Under the pieces are notes generated by a model that saw only the letters and a list, made by a program, of their open reading frames with translations, was not told where the DNA came from and searched no databases. DNA of 64,000 nt, taken from contig DATIOK010000130.1 in NCBI GenBank assembly GCA_035473255.1, forward strand, positions 1 through 64,000, written 5' to 3'. The position numbers and the translations under genes were made by a program. Below are positions 27,144 to 34,448 of this stretch, one piece after another (positions within the stretch are counted from its first letter, which is position 1; each line of letters begins with the position of its first letter). The stretch is from JAICYJ01 sp035473255 (GTDB taxonomy: Bacteria > Actinomycetota > Thermoleophilia > Gaiellales > JAICJC01).

Positions 27144-27614
27144 TCAGGCCACTCCGGTGTCGCCGGCCGGGCCCCACACGTCGCGGGCGCGCGCTCCCAC
27201 GCCCAGCTCCAGCAGCAGGTCGTCGTCCAGCGTGTCCGCGTATGCGGCCACGATCTGCAGCGCCCGGATGAACTCCTGGGTCTGCAGGTTGCTGGCCAGG
27301 ATCGCGTACTCGAGGGCGATCACGCCGTCCTCCTCGTAGTACGACAGCCTGCCCACCAGCAGGCTGCAGTTGCGCAGGTTGATGGCGGCCAGCGCCCTCG
27401 CGCCCGCCTCCTCGAACCGCACGCCCTGCAGCACCGGCGATTGGAACAGCACCAGCGGCTCGTCGCCGAACGAGCCCGGCCGCACCATCACGGCGGCCGT
27501 GCCGTCGCGGATCGGGACGAAGAACTCGAGCCCGTCCTGCGACGGTGTGAAGCCGATCTTGGCCCGGACCAAAATCCCGTGGATTCGCTCGGCAAGTGCG
27601 GGCAGATCTGTCAT
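27144..27614 (-). CDS. YbjN domain-containing protein (type III secretion chaperone-like fold)
   Basis: The 156-aa protein has the small alpha/beta fold of the YbjN/T3SS-chaperone family: two short beta meanders (KIGFTPSQDGLEFFVPI, TAAVMVRPGSF), an AAINLRNCSLLVGRLSYYEEDGVIALEYAI core and a C-terminal helix pair. Actinobacterial members occur widely without type III secretion and their function is mostly unknown. It converges on the racemase-like gene, with 2 bp between the stops. Confidence 0.7.
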   Translation of the reverse strand: MTDLPALAERIHGILVRAKIGFTPSQDGLEFFVPIRDGTAAVMVRPGSFGDEPLVLFQSPVLQGVRFEEAGARALAAINLRNCSLLVGRLSYYEEDGVIALEYAILASNLQTQEFIRALQIVAAYADTLDDDLLLELGVGARARDVWGPAGDTGVA

Positions 27615-27659
27615 GGGGTGACTATCTCATGCACGTCAAGGCGGTGACGGGCGGTGCGT

Positions 27660-27665
27660 TAGAGT
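27660..27665 (+). promoter_or_regulatory. -10 hexamer TAGAGT
   Basis: Six nucleotides before the GTG start at 27672. Confidence 0.5.
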
Positions 27666-27671
27666 GGCCCG

Positions 27672-28571
27672 GTGCCTCGCCCACTGCGTGTCGGAGTGCA
27701 GCTCCCAGAGACCGAGCGGGTCGTCCGCTGGCCCGAGTATCTGGCCATGGCGACGGCCGCCGAGCAGGTCGGATTCGACTCGATCTGGCTCGGCGATCAC
27801 CTGCTCTACGCCCCCGAGCACGGCCGCCCCGAGCGCGGACCCTGGGAGGTCTGGACGATGCTTGGGGCGCTTGCCGCGGCGACCGAACGGGTCTCGCTCG
27901 GCCCGCTGGTGGCGTGCACGGCATTCCACAGCCCCGGCCTGCTGGCGAAGATGGCGGCCACCGTCGATGACGTCAGCGGCGGCCGCCTCGTGCTGGGCCT
28001 CGGTGCCGGCTGGAACGAGCGCGAGTTCAGCGCGTTCGGCCTGCCCTACGACCGCCGCGTGTCGCGCTTCGCCGAGTCGTTCGAGATCGTGCACGGGCTG
28101 CTGGCCGGCGAGCGCGTCAGCATGGACGGCAACTTCTCCCAGGTCGACGACCTGGTGCTGCTGCCACCGCCGGCGCGGCGGATCCCGATCATGATCGGCT
28201 CGAACGGGCCGCGCATGCTCAGCCTGACCCTGCCCCACGCCGACTCCTGGAACACCTGGTTCGACGACTACGGCAACTCGCCCGACGGCTTCGCGGCCCT
28301 CAACCGGCGGATCAGCGAGGCGGCCGAGCAGGCCGGCCGTGACCCTGCGCAGATCGAGCGCAGCGCCTGCGTCGCCGTCGCGTTGGACGACTCCGGCGAG
28401 CGGTCGGCCCACCCCGACGCGCCGCCCGTGGCCGGCGGCGCCGACCTGGCAGCGCACCTGCGCGACCTCGCGGCGGCAGGGGCGGACGAGGCGATTCTGG
28501 TGGTCAGCCCGATCACCGAGGGCTCGATCCGCGAGCTGGCCGGTGCGCTGGCTGCGCTCGACGTCGGCTAG
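27672..28571 (+). CDS. LLM-class F420/flavin-dependent oxidoreductase
   Basis: The 299-aa TIM-barrel protein of the luciferase-like monooxygenase family has the QVGFDSIWLGDHLLY strand-helix, LGLGAGWNEREF and PIMIGSNGPRML motifs. This subgroup commonly uses cofactor F420 in actinobacteria, though FMN cannot be excluded. Substrate unknown. The GTG start is supported by TAGAGT 6 nt upstream. Its stop overlaps that of the convergent DUF2277 gene by 4 nt. Confidence 0.85.
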   Translation: MPRPLRVGVQLPETERVVRWPEYLAMATAAEQVGFDSIWLGDHLLYAPEHGRPERGPWEVWTMLGALAAATERVSLGPLVACTAFHSPGLLAKMAATVDDVSGGRLVLGLGAGWNEREFSAFGLPYDRRVSRFAESFEIVHGLLAGERVSMDGNFSQVDDLVLLPPPARRIPIMIGSNGPRMLSLTLPHADSWNTWFDDYGNSPDGFAALNRRISEAAEQAGRDPAQIERSACVAVALDDSGERSAHPDAPPVAGGADLAAHLRDLAAAGADEAILVVSPITEGSIRELAGALAALDVG

Positions 28572-28849
28572 GCCGTCGCGCGCTCGCCGAAGCGGGCGAT
28601 CGACCGTTCGCGGGCGCGCTCGATCTCGCGGGCGCGGTCACGCGGCGGCGCGGTCGCGACCAGCTCGCCCAGCAGCGTCGACGTGGCCTCCGCGACCGCC
28701 TCGACGGCGCGCTGGAAGGCCTCCTCGTTGACCCGGGCGGGCTTGGTCATCCCGCTCACCTTGCGCACGTATTGCAGGGCCGCGTTGTGCGCGTCCTGCT
28801 CGGTGCTGGCCGGCTCGTAGTTGTGAAGTGGTCGGATGTTTCTGCACAT
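28568..28849 (-). CDS. DUF2277 family protein
   Basis: The 93-aa protein begins MCRNIRPLHNYEPASTEQD and contains AALQYVRKVSGMTKP and NEEAFQRAVE, the characteristic core of DUF2277, a small family widespread in actinobacteria and of unknown function. The length is normal. TAGAGT lies 6 nt before the ATG, back to back with the peroxiredoxin promoter. Confidence 0.85.
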   Translation of the reverse strand: MCRNIRPLHNYEPASTEQDAHNAALQYVRKVSGMTKPARVNEEAFQRAVEAVAEATSTLLGELVATAPPRDRAREIERARERSIARFGERATA

Positions 28850-28855
28850 GCGCCC

Positions 28856-28891
28856 ACTCTAGCCCGACCTGTGGCCCGACGTTGCTAGGCT
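28856..28891. promoter_or_regulatory. Divergent -10 elements of DUF2277 and seleno-peroxiredoxin genes
   Basis: TAGAGT on the minus strand (28856-28861) is 6 nt from the DUF2277 ATG. TAGGCT on the plus strand (28886-28891) is 9 nt from the peroxiredoxin ATG. The intergenic space is only 51 bp. Confidence 0.45.
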
Positions 28892-28900
28892 CGGCAAAGC

Positions 28901-29362
28901 ATGCTTGCGCCCGGCGATCTGATCCCCGATCTGAGCCTGTTCGGCGTCGACGCCGAGCGGGTGCGTCTGCGCGATCTGGGCGCCGCGGTGATCGCCTTCT
29001 ACCTGTACGACTGGACAAGCACCTGACGGAGTGAGCTGAGGCTCCTGCGTGACAGGAGCGCGGAGTTCGCGGAGCTGGGCGTGGCGGTGGTGGGCATCTC
29101 ACGCGACAGCCCCTACTCGCACATCGAGTGGTCGCGGCGGCTCAGCCTCGGCTACCCGCTGCTCTCGGACTGGAACGCCGAGGCGGTGCGGGCGTTCGGC
29201 GTCTCGCAGGACCTGGACGGCCTCGCCGACACCCCTGTGCGGTCGGCCTTCGTGGTCGACGGCGAGGGCGCCGTGCGTGCCGCTCACCGCTACGGCGACG
29301 GCGAGCTGCCCGACGTCGAGCAGCTGCTGGACGAGGCGGCGGCACTGAACCGCGCGTCCTGA
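28901..29362 (+). CDS. Peroxiredoxin (AhpC/TSA) with in-frame TGA at the peroxidatic position: probable selenoprotein
   Basis: Read through the TGA at 29024-29026 (codon 42), the frame gives a complete 153-aa thioredoxin-fold peroxidase. Before the TGA: PGDLIPDLSLFGVD, then the strand VIAFYLYDWTST. After it: RSELRLLRD, LGVAVVGISRDSP, SLGYPLLSDW and PVRSAFVVDGEG. The TGA falls exactly at the peroxidatic Cys of the family signature (D-x-T-x-x-C becomes D-W-T-S-T-U), so selenocysteine replaces cysteine. No other cysteine is encoded, so this would be a one-Sec enzyme that relies on an external thiol. A standard gene caller would split it into a 41-codon fragment and a truncated ORF starting at 29081. 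MsrA and amine-oxidase genes follow, consistent with peroxide defence. A nonsense-mutated pseudogene is the alternative, but the site match and the clean downstream frame argue against it. Confidence 0.85.
29041..29059 (+). promoter_or_regulatory. Candidate bacterial SECIS hairpin
   Basis: GCTCCTG (29041-29047), loop CGTGA (29048-29052) and CAGGAGC (29053-29059) form a perfect 7-bp stem. The apical loop begins 21 nt after the TGA and has G among its first two bases, within the distance and loop rules known for bacterial SECIS elements that recruit SelB. Confidence 0.65.
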
Positions 29363-29459
29363 TGTGCGCGGGATTGGAACCGAATCGCCACACCGGTAAC
29401 GAATCGCTTGCTCGCGGGTCCATAATTCCGATATCTACGTAAAGGGAGCTGATCACCAC

Positions 29460-30008
29460 ATGACCGAGAAGGCCACCTTCGCAGCCGGCTGTTTCTGGGG
29501 CGTCGAGCATGCGTTCATGCAGATCGACGGCGTCACCGCCACCCAGGTCGGATACATCGGCGGAACCGTCGACGACCCGGACTACCGCACCGTTTGCAGC
29601 GGACGCACCGGCCACGCCGAGGCCGTCGAGGTCGAGTACGACCCCGAGCAGGTCAGCTACGAGCAGCTGCTGGCCGTGTTCTGGGGCGAGCACGATCCCA
29701 CCCAGAAGAACCGCCAGGGGCCGGACGTCGGCACCCAGTACCGGTCGGAGATCTTCGTGCACTCGCCCGAGCAGCGGCGGATCGCCGAGCAGTCGCTGGC
29801 CGCCATGCAGACGCACCTGGGCAAGCCGATCGCGACCCAGATCACCGAGGCGCCGACGTTCTGGCGCGCCGAGGAGTACCACCAGCGCTACTTCGAGAAG
29901 CACGGCCAGGTCGCCTGCAAGCTGCAGGCGCCAGCGCCCGTGACCGCTCGCAGCGAGCCGGTCGAGCAGCGCTCCGGTCTTCTGTCCGGACTGTTCAGCC
30001 GCTCGTAG
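29460..30008 (+). CDS. msrA: Peptide-methionine (S)-S-oxide reductase MsrA
   Basis: The 182-aa enzyme reduces methionine-S-sulfoxide. The catalytic motif GCFWG is at residues 10-14 (a cysteine, not Sec), followed by the family blocks TQVGYIGG, YRTVCSGRTGHAEAVEVEYDP and FWGEHDPTQKNRQGPDVGTQYRS. The start has AAGGGAG 11 nt upstream. It sits 97 bp after the seleno-peroxiredoxin gene, forming an oxidative-damage pair. Confidence 0.96.
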   Translation: MTEKATFAAGCFWGVEHAFMQIDGVTATQVGYIGGTVDDPDYRTVCSGRTGHAEAVEVEYDPEQVSYEQLLAVFWGEHDPTQKNRQGPDVGTQYRSEIFVHSPEQRRIAEQSLAAMQTHLGKPIATQITEAPTFWRAEEYHQRYFEKHGQVACKLQAPAPVTARSEPVEQRSGLLSGLFSRS

Positions 30009-30055
30009 ACGAACGGGCCGCGCGGGTGGCGACATGGTCGCCCTCGCGCGGCCGG

Positions 30056-30061
30056 TATCGT
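30056..30061 (+). promoter_or_regulatory. -10 hexamer TATCGT
   Basis: Seven nucleotides before the ATG at 30069; it overlaps and so argues against the GTG at 30060. Confidence 0.5.
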
Positions 30062-30068
30062 GAGCGGC

Positions 30069-30428
30069 ATGCTCAGCACGGGCAGCTTCGCCGTTCATAT
30101 CGCCGACCTCGACCTCGATCTCGACCCGCTCGATCCCGGGAGCATCGTCGAGGGCTCGCCCCAGACCTGGAACCGGGTGGTCTGGGGGAGCGAGGACGGC
30201 CGCATCATCCGCGGCGTCTGGCAGATCTCGCCAGGGGTCGTGGTCGATACTGAGGCCCACGAGATGTTCGTCGTGATCGCCGGCCGCGCCACGATCGCCA
30301 TCGACGGCGGCACCACGTTCGACGTCGGCCCGGGCGACATGGGTGTGCTCGAGGAGGGCGCCCGCTCCACCTGGACCGTGCACGAGACGCTGCGCAAGGC
30401 GTATCAGATCCTGCTGCCCGCGTCGTGA
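30069..30428 (+). CDS. Cupin domain protein (EutQ/DUF861-like)
   Basis: The 119-aa single cupin barrel has the strand pair EAHEMFVVIAGRATIAIDGG (His/Glu ligands), PGDMGVLEEGARSTWTVHE and a C-terminal RKAYQILL strand, typical of the cupin_3 family related to EutQ and ureidoglycine or amino-acid metabolism. The ATG at 30069 is preferred over GTG 30060 because TATCGT lies 7 nt upstream. Its TGA overlaps the GTG of the oxidase gene, so the pair is one operon; cupin genes of this kind often accompany DAO-type oxidases. Confidence 0.85.
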   Translation: MLSTGSFAVHIADLDLDLDPLDPGSIVEGSPQTWNRVVWGSEDGRIIRGVWQISPGVVVDTEAHEMFVVIAGRATIAIDGGTTFDVGPGDMGVLEEGARSTWTVHETLRKAYQILLPAS

Positions 30429-31816
30429 GCAGCGCCGCCTGGGTTGAGGCCGAGCCACGCCCCTTCTGGCTGGACTCGCCGCTTGCTCCAGCCCCGGCCG
30501 ACCCGTTCGCGGGCGAGGACAGCTGCTCGCTGGCCGTGGTCGGCGGCGGCTTCACCGGCCTGTGGGCGGCGCTGCAGGCCAAGCAGGACGACCCCGCCCG
30601 CGACGTCGTGGTGCTGGAGGGAGCGACGGTGGCCGCGGGCGCCAGCGGACGCAACGGCGGGTTTGCCGACGCGTCCATCACCCATGGCCTGCCCAACGGC
30701 CTCAGCCGGTTCCCCGACGAGATCGACCAGCTGGAGCGGCTGGGGCGTGAGAACCTGAACGGCATCGAGCGGGCGATCGAGCGCCACGGCATCGACTGCG
30801 GCTGGGAGCGGACGGGATCGATCCTGGTCGCCCGCAGCAGGCACGAGGTCGCGGAGCTGAGCGAGTTCGTGCCGGTGATGCGGGACCACGGGTACGACTG
30901 CGACTGGCTCGGCGCCGAGGCGGTGCGCGCGCAGGTCGACTCGCCCACCTACCTGGGTGGCATCTGGGAGCGGAGCGGCTCCGCCATGGTCGACCCGGCC
31001 CGCCTGGCATGGGGCCTTCGCCGCGTCTGCATCGAGCTGGGCGTGCGGCTGCACGAGCGTTCACCGGTGACGGCGCTTCACGAGCTGGCCGACGGCGTGA
31101 TGCTGTCGATGCCGGATGGCCGGCTGCGGGCCGAGCGCGTGGTGCTCGCCACCAACGGCTTCCCGCCGTTGATCGGCGACATCCGCCGCTACATCGCACC
31201 CGTGTACGACTACGTGCTGGTGACCGAGCCGCTGTCGGCGCAGCGGATGTCGGCGCTCGGCTGGAGCGGCCGGCAGGGCCTGTTCGACGCCGCAAACCAG
31301 TTTCACTACTACCGGCTGACCGACGACAACCGGATCCTGTGGGGCGGCTATGACGCCGTATACCACTACGGCAACGCCGTCGCAGCCGAGCTGGAACAGC
31401 GGCCAGCCACCTTCTCGCTGTTGTCGCGCCACTTCTTCGAGACCTTCCCGCAGCTGGAGGGCGTTCGCTTCACCCACCGCTGGGGCGGGGTGATCGACAC
31501 CTGCAGCCGGTTCAGCGTGATGTTCGGCCGGGCGATGGGCGGTCGCGTCAGCTACGCCGTCGGATACACCGGCCTCGGCGTCGGCGCCAGCCGCTTCGGA
31601 GCCCGCGTCGCGCTCGACCTGGTTGACGGTCGCGACACCGAGCTGACCCGGCTGCGCCTGGTGCGCAGCAAACCCTTGCCGTTCCCGCCCGAGCCGCTGC
31701 GCTGGGCCGGGATCAAGCTGACCACGCGCGCCCTTGCGCTGGCCGATCGCAGGGACGGCAAGCGCGGGCTCTACCTGCGCGCGCTCGACCGGGTCGGCCT
31801 CGGCTTCGACTCCTGA
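30425..31816 (+). CDS. FAD-dependent amine oxidase (DAO family, gamma-glutamylputrescine oxidase-like)
   Basis: The 463-aa flavoprotein has the dinucleotide motif VVGGGFTGLWAALQ (about residue 37), the ASGRNGGFADAS FAD segment common to PuuB-like oxidases, and the C-terminal RWGGVIDTCSRFSVMFGR and VGYTGLGVGASRFG motifs. It likely oxidises a polyamine or N-substituted amino acid, producing H2O2 if oxygen is the acceptor. The GTG start overlaps the cupin stop (GTGA). The neighbouring peroxidase and MsrA genes fit a peroxide-generating step. Confidence 0.86.
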   Translation: MSSAAWVEAEPRPFWLDSPLAPAPADPFAGEDSCSLAVVGGGFTGLWAALQAKQDDPARDVVVLEGATVAAGASGRNGGFADASITHGLPNGLSRFPDEIDQLERLGRENLNGIERAIERHGIDCGWERTGSILVARSRHEVAELSEFVPVMRDHGYDCDWLGAEAVRAQVDSPTYLGGIWERSGSAMVDPARLAWGLRRVCIELGVRLHERSPVTALHELADGVMLSMPDGRLRAERVVLATNGFPPLIGDIRRYIAPVYDYVLVTEPLSAQRMSALGWSGRQGLFDAANQFHYYRLTDDNRILWGGYDAVYHYGNAVAAELEQRPATFSLLSRHFFETFPQLEGVRFTHRWGGVIDTCSRFSVMFGRAMGGRVSYAVGYTGLGVGASRFGARVALDLVDGRDTELTRLRLVRSKPLPFPPEPLRWAGIKLTTRALALADRRDGKRGLYLRALDRVGLGFDS

Positions 31817-31819
31817 GGT

Positions 31820-32785
31820 CTACGCCGGGGCCGGGCGCCAGCGCCGCGGGCTCGGCTCCCGTGCCCGCCCGGTCTCGGCCAGCCGCTCCAGGTGCGAGAT
31901 CGCCTCGACCAGCGCGAACCGCTGCTCGTGGAACCCCAGCAGCTCGTCCCGCCAGATCAGCTGCGCCGCGTCGTAGGCGGTCTCGGCGCCCTCGTCGAGG
32001 GCGGCCGCCGCGGCATCGAGGCGGTCATCATGGTGCGCCGCGATCTCGCGGGCGCGCGACGGCGCGTCGTCGATCACGGGTCCGTGGCCGGGGAGGACGC
32101 GCCGCGGCGCCAGCTCCGACAGCCGCTGCAGCGTGGCCAGGTAGCGACCCAGCGGGTCGCGCGCGGTGTCCGGCCAGCGGCCCACGTTGGGGGTGATCTC
32201 GTCGAGCAGCACGTCGCCGCCCAGCAGGCGGCCGCTGGTCTCGCCGAGCAGAGCGATGTGCCCGTCCGCATGACCGGGCACGTGCAGTACGCGGAACGCC
32301 TCGTCGCCCAGCACCACCCGGTCGCCCTCGTCCACGAGCCGCGTGGGCGTCGCCAGCCGTACGCCGGTGCGGCTCTCGGCCCGGGTCGAGGCGGCCGCCA
32401 GCTCGGCCGGCATGCCGTGGTCGCGCAGGTAGCCCTCGAACTCGTCGTCCGAGCCCTGTTCCCAGGCGGCCACCGCCATCGCCCGGTCGAGCCGGCCCTG
32501 CACCACCTCCGGGGCGCCGCTCAGCTCCGCCAGGCCGGCGCTGGCCCCGACGTGGTCGGGGTGGTAGTGCGTCAGCACCAGGCGCGCCACCGGCGACGGC
32601 CCTAGCTGCGCGAGCGCCTGCGCCCACCATCGCAACGTCGCCTCGCTGCCGAGCCCGGCGTCGACCAGCGTCCAGCCGTCGAGGCCCGCCAGCGCGTAGC
32701 AGTGCACGTGGTCGAGCGCCCACGGCAGCGGCATCGTGATCTGCACGAGCCCGGGCTCGAGCTCGGTCAGCGTCGGTTCCCGCAT
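31820..32785 (-). CDS. Metallo-beta-lactamase fold hydrolase
   Basis: The 321-aa protein has the dinuclear zinc motif THYHPDHVGA (HxHxDH), the later HVPGHADGHIALL (His ligand) and the C-terminal VLPGHGPVIDDAPSR, as in glyoxalase II-like and SoxH-like hydrolases with a C-terminal helical domain. Substrate unknown. The ATG at 32785 lies 4 bp from the edge of a long palindrome; no TANNNT at the standard distance is seen. Confidence 0.87.
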   Translation of the reverse strand: MREPTLTELEPGLVQITMPLPWALDHVHCYALAGLDGWTLVDAGLGSEATLRWWAQALAQLGPSPVARLVLTHYHPDHVGASAGLAELSGAPEVVQGRLDRAMAVAAWEQGSDDEFEGYLRDHGMPAELAAASTRAESRTGVRLATPTRLVDEGDRVVLGDEAFRVLHVPGHADGHIALLGETSGRLLGGDVLLDEITPNVGRWPDTARDPLGRYLATLQRLSELAPRRVLPGHGPVIDDAPSRAREIAAHHDDRLDAAAAALDEGAETAYDAAQLIWRDELLGFHEQRFALVEAISHLERLAETGRAREPSPRRWRPAPA

Positions 32786-32788
32786 TTA

Positions 32789-32954
32789 GATGGTTGATTC
32801 CACGAGCTGCGCGGCTCTGGAGCTGGTCCGAGTCGCGCCAGACGCCACGATCGCCCTTGAACAGGCCTCATCCAGCCTGCCCTGCGGTCGATCCCGTCGT
32901 CTGGAACGACTCGTCCTGCGCCCAGAGGCCACGAATCCCGTGGAATCAACCATC
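32789..32954. repeat. 166-bp imperfect palindrome with perfect 16-bp ends (MITE-like or bidirectional terminator)
   Basis: GATGGTTGATTCCACG at 32789-32804 is the exact reverse complement of 32939-32954. Both arms continue to pair inward over about 75 nt (matching blocks CTCTGG, CGAGTCG, CCAGACG and GATCG), leaving a loop near 32866. One end overlaps the stop codon of the nitrile hydratase accessory gene and the other lies 4 bp from the MBL start. It could be a miniature transposable element or a giant terminator hairpin. Confidence 0.75.
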
Positions 32955-33159
32955 AGGGAGAGCAGCCCGTCAGCTGCTCCAGCGCGACCATCCAGCTGTC
33001 GTAGTAGGGCCGGTCGGGATCCTCGGCGATCGCGGCCTTGAGTCGCTCGCGGAAGGCGTCCCAGGGCTGGTCCATGCTGCGGCAGGCGACCTGCGCCATC
33101 GCGAACAGCCGCGCCTGCCAGGGCTCGGTGAAGGCCTCGTCCGGCAGGTCGGTGATCAC
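32953..33159 (-). CDS. Nitrile hydratase accessory protein
   Basis: The 68-aa protein has the short NHase accessory/activator fold related to the beta-subunit N-terminus: FTEPWQARLFAMAQVACRS, WDAFRERLKAAIAED and YYDSWMVALEQL. Such proteins help load the metal into the alpha subunit. It starts with GTG inside a GTGA overlap with the alpha-subunit stop. It is the last gene of the operon, and its stop lies within the palindrome. Confidence 0.82.
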   Translation of the reverse strand: MITDLPDEAFTEPWQARLFAMAQVACRSMDQPWDAFRERLKAAIAEDPDRPYYDSWMVALEQLTGCSP

Positions 33160-33773
33160 GCCGAGACGCCCTCGGTCACGCCTGGCACCGCCACGCCGAC
33201 CATGCAGTCGCGCGTAACAAGGTCGGCCAGGCCCTGTTCGTCCAGGTGCTCGGTGCCGTCGGGCCGCATCGGCAGCACGATGTAGCGCACCTCGGCGCTC
33301 GAGTCCCAGATCCTGATCGCGGTCGTCTCCGGCAGCTCCAGCCCGAACTCGCGCAGCACCGCCCGCGGCTCGCGCACCATGCGGGCGCGGTAGGGCGGGC
33401 TCTTGTACCAGACCGGCGGCACGCCCAGCACCGGCCAGGGATAGCACGAGCAGAGCGTGCACACGATCGCATTGTGGGTGACGGGCGTGTTCTCGACGCA
33501 GACCAGACGCTCGCCCTCGGCGCCGCCGTACCCCATCTCGGCGGCTGCGGCGGTGCCGTCGGCCAGCAACCGCTTGCGGTAGGCCGGATCGACCCACGCT
33601 CGTGCCACCATGCGCGCGCCCCGCCGCGGCCCGATCTCGTTCTGGAACTGCTCGACGACGGCGTCCACAGCGTCGGTCGAGATGAGGCCGCGCTCGACCA
33701 GCAGCGCCTCGAGTGCCATGGTGCGCAGTTCCGACCGTGACTTCTCGCGGGCGTGGTGGTGCCCCTCGCTCAT
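33156..33773 (-). CDS. Nitrile hydratase alpha subunit (cobalt type)
   Basis: The 205-aa catalytic subunit hydrates nitriles to amides. The metal-binding loop reads VCTLCSC, whose Thr marks the cobalt type (iron enzymes have CSLCSC); two of its cysteines are normally oxidised. Other family blocks are CVENTPVTHNAIVCTLCSC, VWYKSPPYRARMVREPR and IRIWDSSAEVRYIVLP. The ATG overlaps the beta-subunit stop (ATGA). The amide product could feed the amidase encoded at 13070 (inference). Confidence 0.95.
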   Translation of the reverse strand: MSEGHHHAREKSRSELRTMALEALLVERGLISTDAVDAVVEQFQNEIGPRRGARMVARAWVDPAYRKRLLADGTAAAAEMGYGGAEGERLVCVENTPVTHNAIVCTLCSCYPWPVLGVPPVWYKSPPYRARMVREPRAVLREFGLELPETTAIRIWDSSAEVRYIVLPMRPDGTEHLDEQGLADLVTRDCMVGVAVPGVTEGVSA

Positions 33774-34429
33774 GCCGCCTCCTCCAGGTAGGTCTCCCAC
33801 AGATCGACCAGCACCGTGTGGTCGGCGCCGTCGTCGGGCCACAGGTCGGCGGCCGCGAAGGAGACCGTGTAGCACGGTGCGCGGCGCTGCTCGCCCAGGT
33901 CCTCGTTCTCAGGCAGCCAGTCCGGCGCAAGCCGCCGCTCGACGACCCCCGCGACGCCGCGCACGTAGCGTGGACAGCGGTTGTGCACCGTCGTCGAGAT
34001 GCGGCGCACGCGCACCGGTTGTCCGACCGCGAAGCGATGGCCGCCCTCCGGTCGCGCGGGCGGTCGTGGCTGCATGTCGGCCCGCACCGCCTCCACCATC
34101 GCCGGATCCGACCGTTCCGGCACCTGCCCGCCGGCCCGCAGCGCCTCGACCCGACGATCGACGTCGGCGGGGGCCAGGACACCGCGTTCGGCCAGCATCA
34201 CCTCGAGCGCGTGCTCCCATCGCTCATAGTACGACGACGCCAGGTAACGCCCGGTCTCGATCCGCTCCACCTGTGGCCGCATGACGCCGATCGGGCCGCC
34301 GGTGGCCCACAGCGTCAGCGACATGCCGAACACGCGGCCTTCCCAGCGCTCGTGGAATGGGGGCTCGCCCGGCTCGGACACGACCGCGTCGAACCCCTGC
34401 ATGCCGCCCATGTCATGGATGCCGTCCAC
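33770..34429 (-). CDS. Nitrile hydratase beta subunit
   Basis: The 219-aa structural partner begins MDGIHDMGGMQGFD, the invariant NHase beta N-terminus, and ends in the SH3-like domain with GQPVRVRR, RCPRYVRGVAGVVE and VDLWETYLEEA. The start codon is GTG at 34429, with TAGTCT 7 nt upstream. It is the first gene of the beta-alpha-accessory operon, which is the usual order for cobalt enzymes. Confidence 0.95.
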   Translation of the reverse strand: MDGIHDMGGMQGFDAVVSEPGEPPFHERWEGRVFGMSLTLWATGGPIGVMRPQVERIETGRYLASSYYERWEHALEVMLAERGVLAPADVDRRVEALRAGGQVPERSDPAMVEAVRADMQPRPPARPEGGHRFAVGQPVRVRRISTTVHNRCPRYVRGVAGVVERRLAPDWLPENEDLGEQRRAPCYTVSFAAADLWPDDGADHTVLVDLWETYLEEAA

Positions 34430-34436
34430 GGCTGCC

Positions 34437-34442
34437 AGACTA
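34437..34442 (-). promoter_or_regulatory. -10 hexamer TAGTCT of the nitrile hydratase operon
   Basis: Seven nucleotides before the GTG at 34429, in a 19-bp divergent gap with the gene at 34449. Confidence 0.5.
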
Positions 34443-34448
34443 CATCGA

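Noticed and set aside
28901..29026. The TGA as a simple nonsense mutation or the first 41 codons as a separate small gene
   Set aside because: The TGA is at the exact catalytic position, the frame continues without damage to a normal stop, and a SECIS-like hairpin follows.
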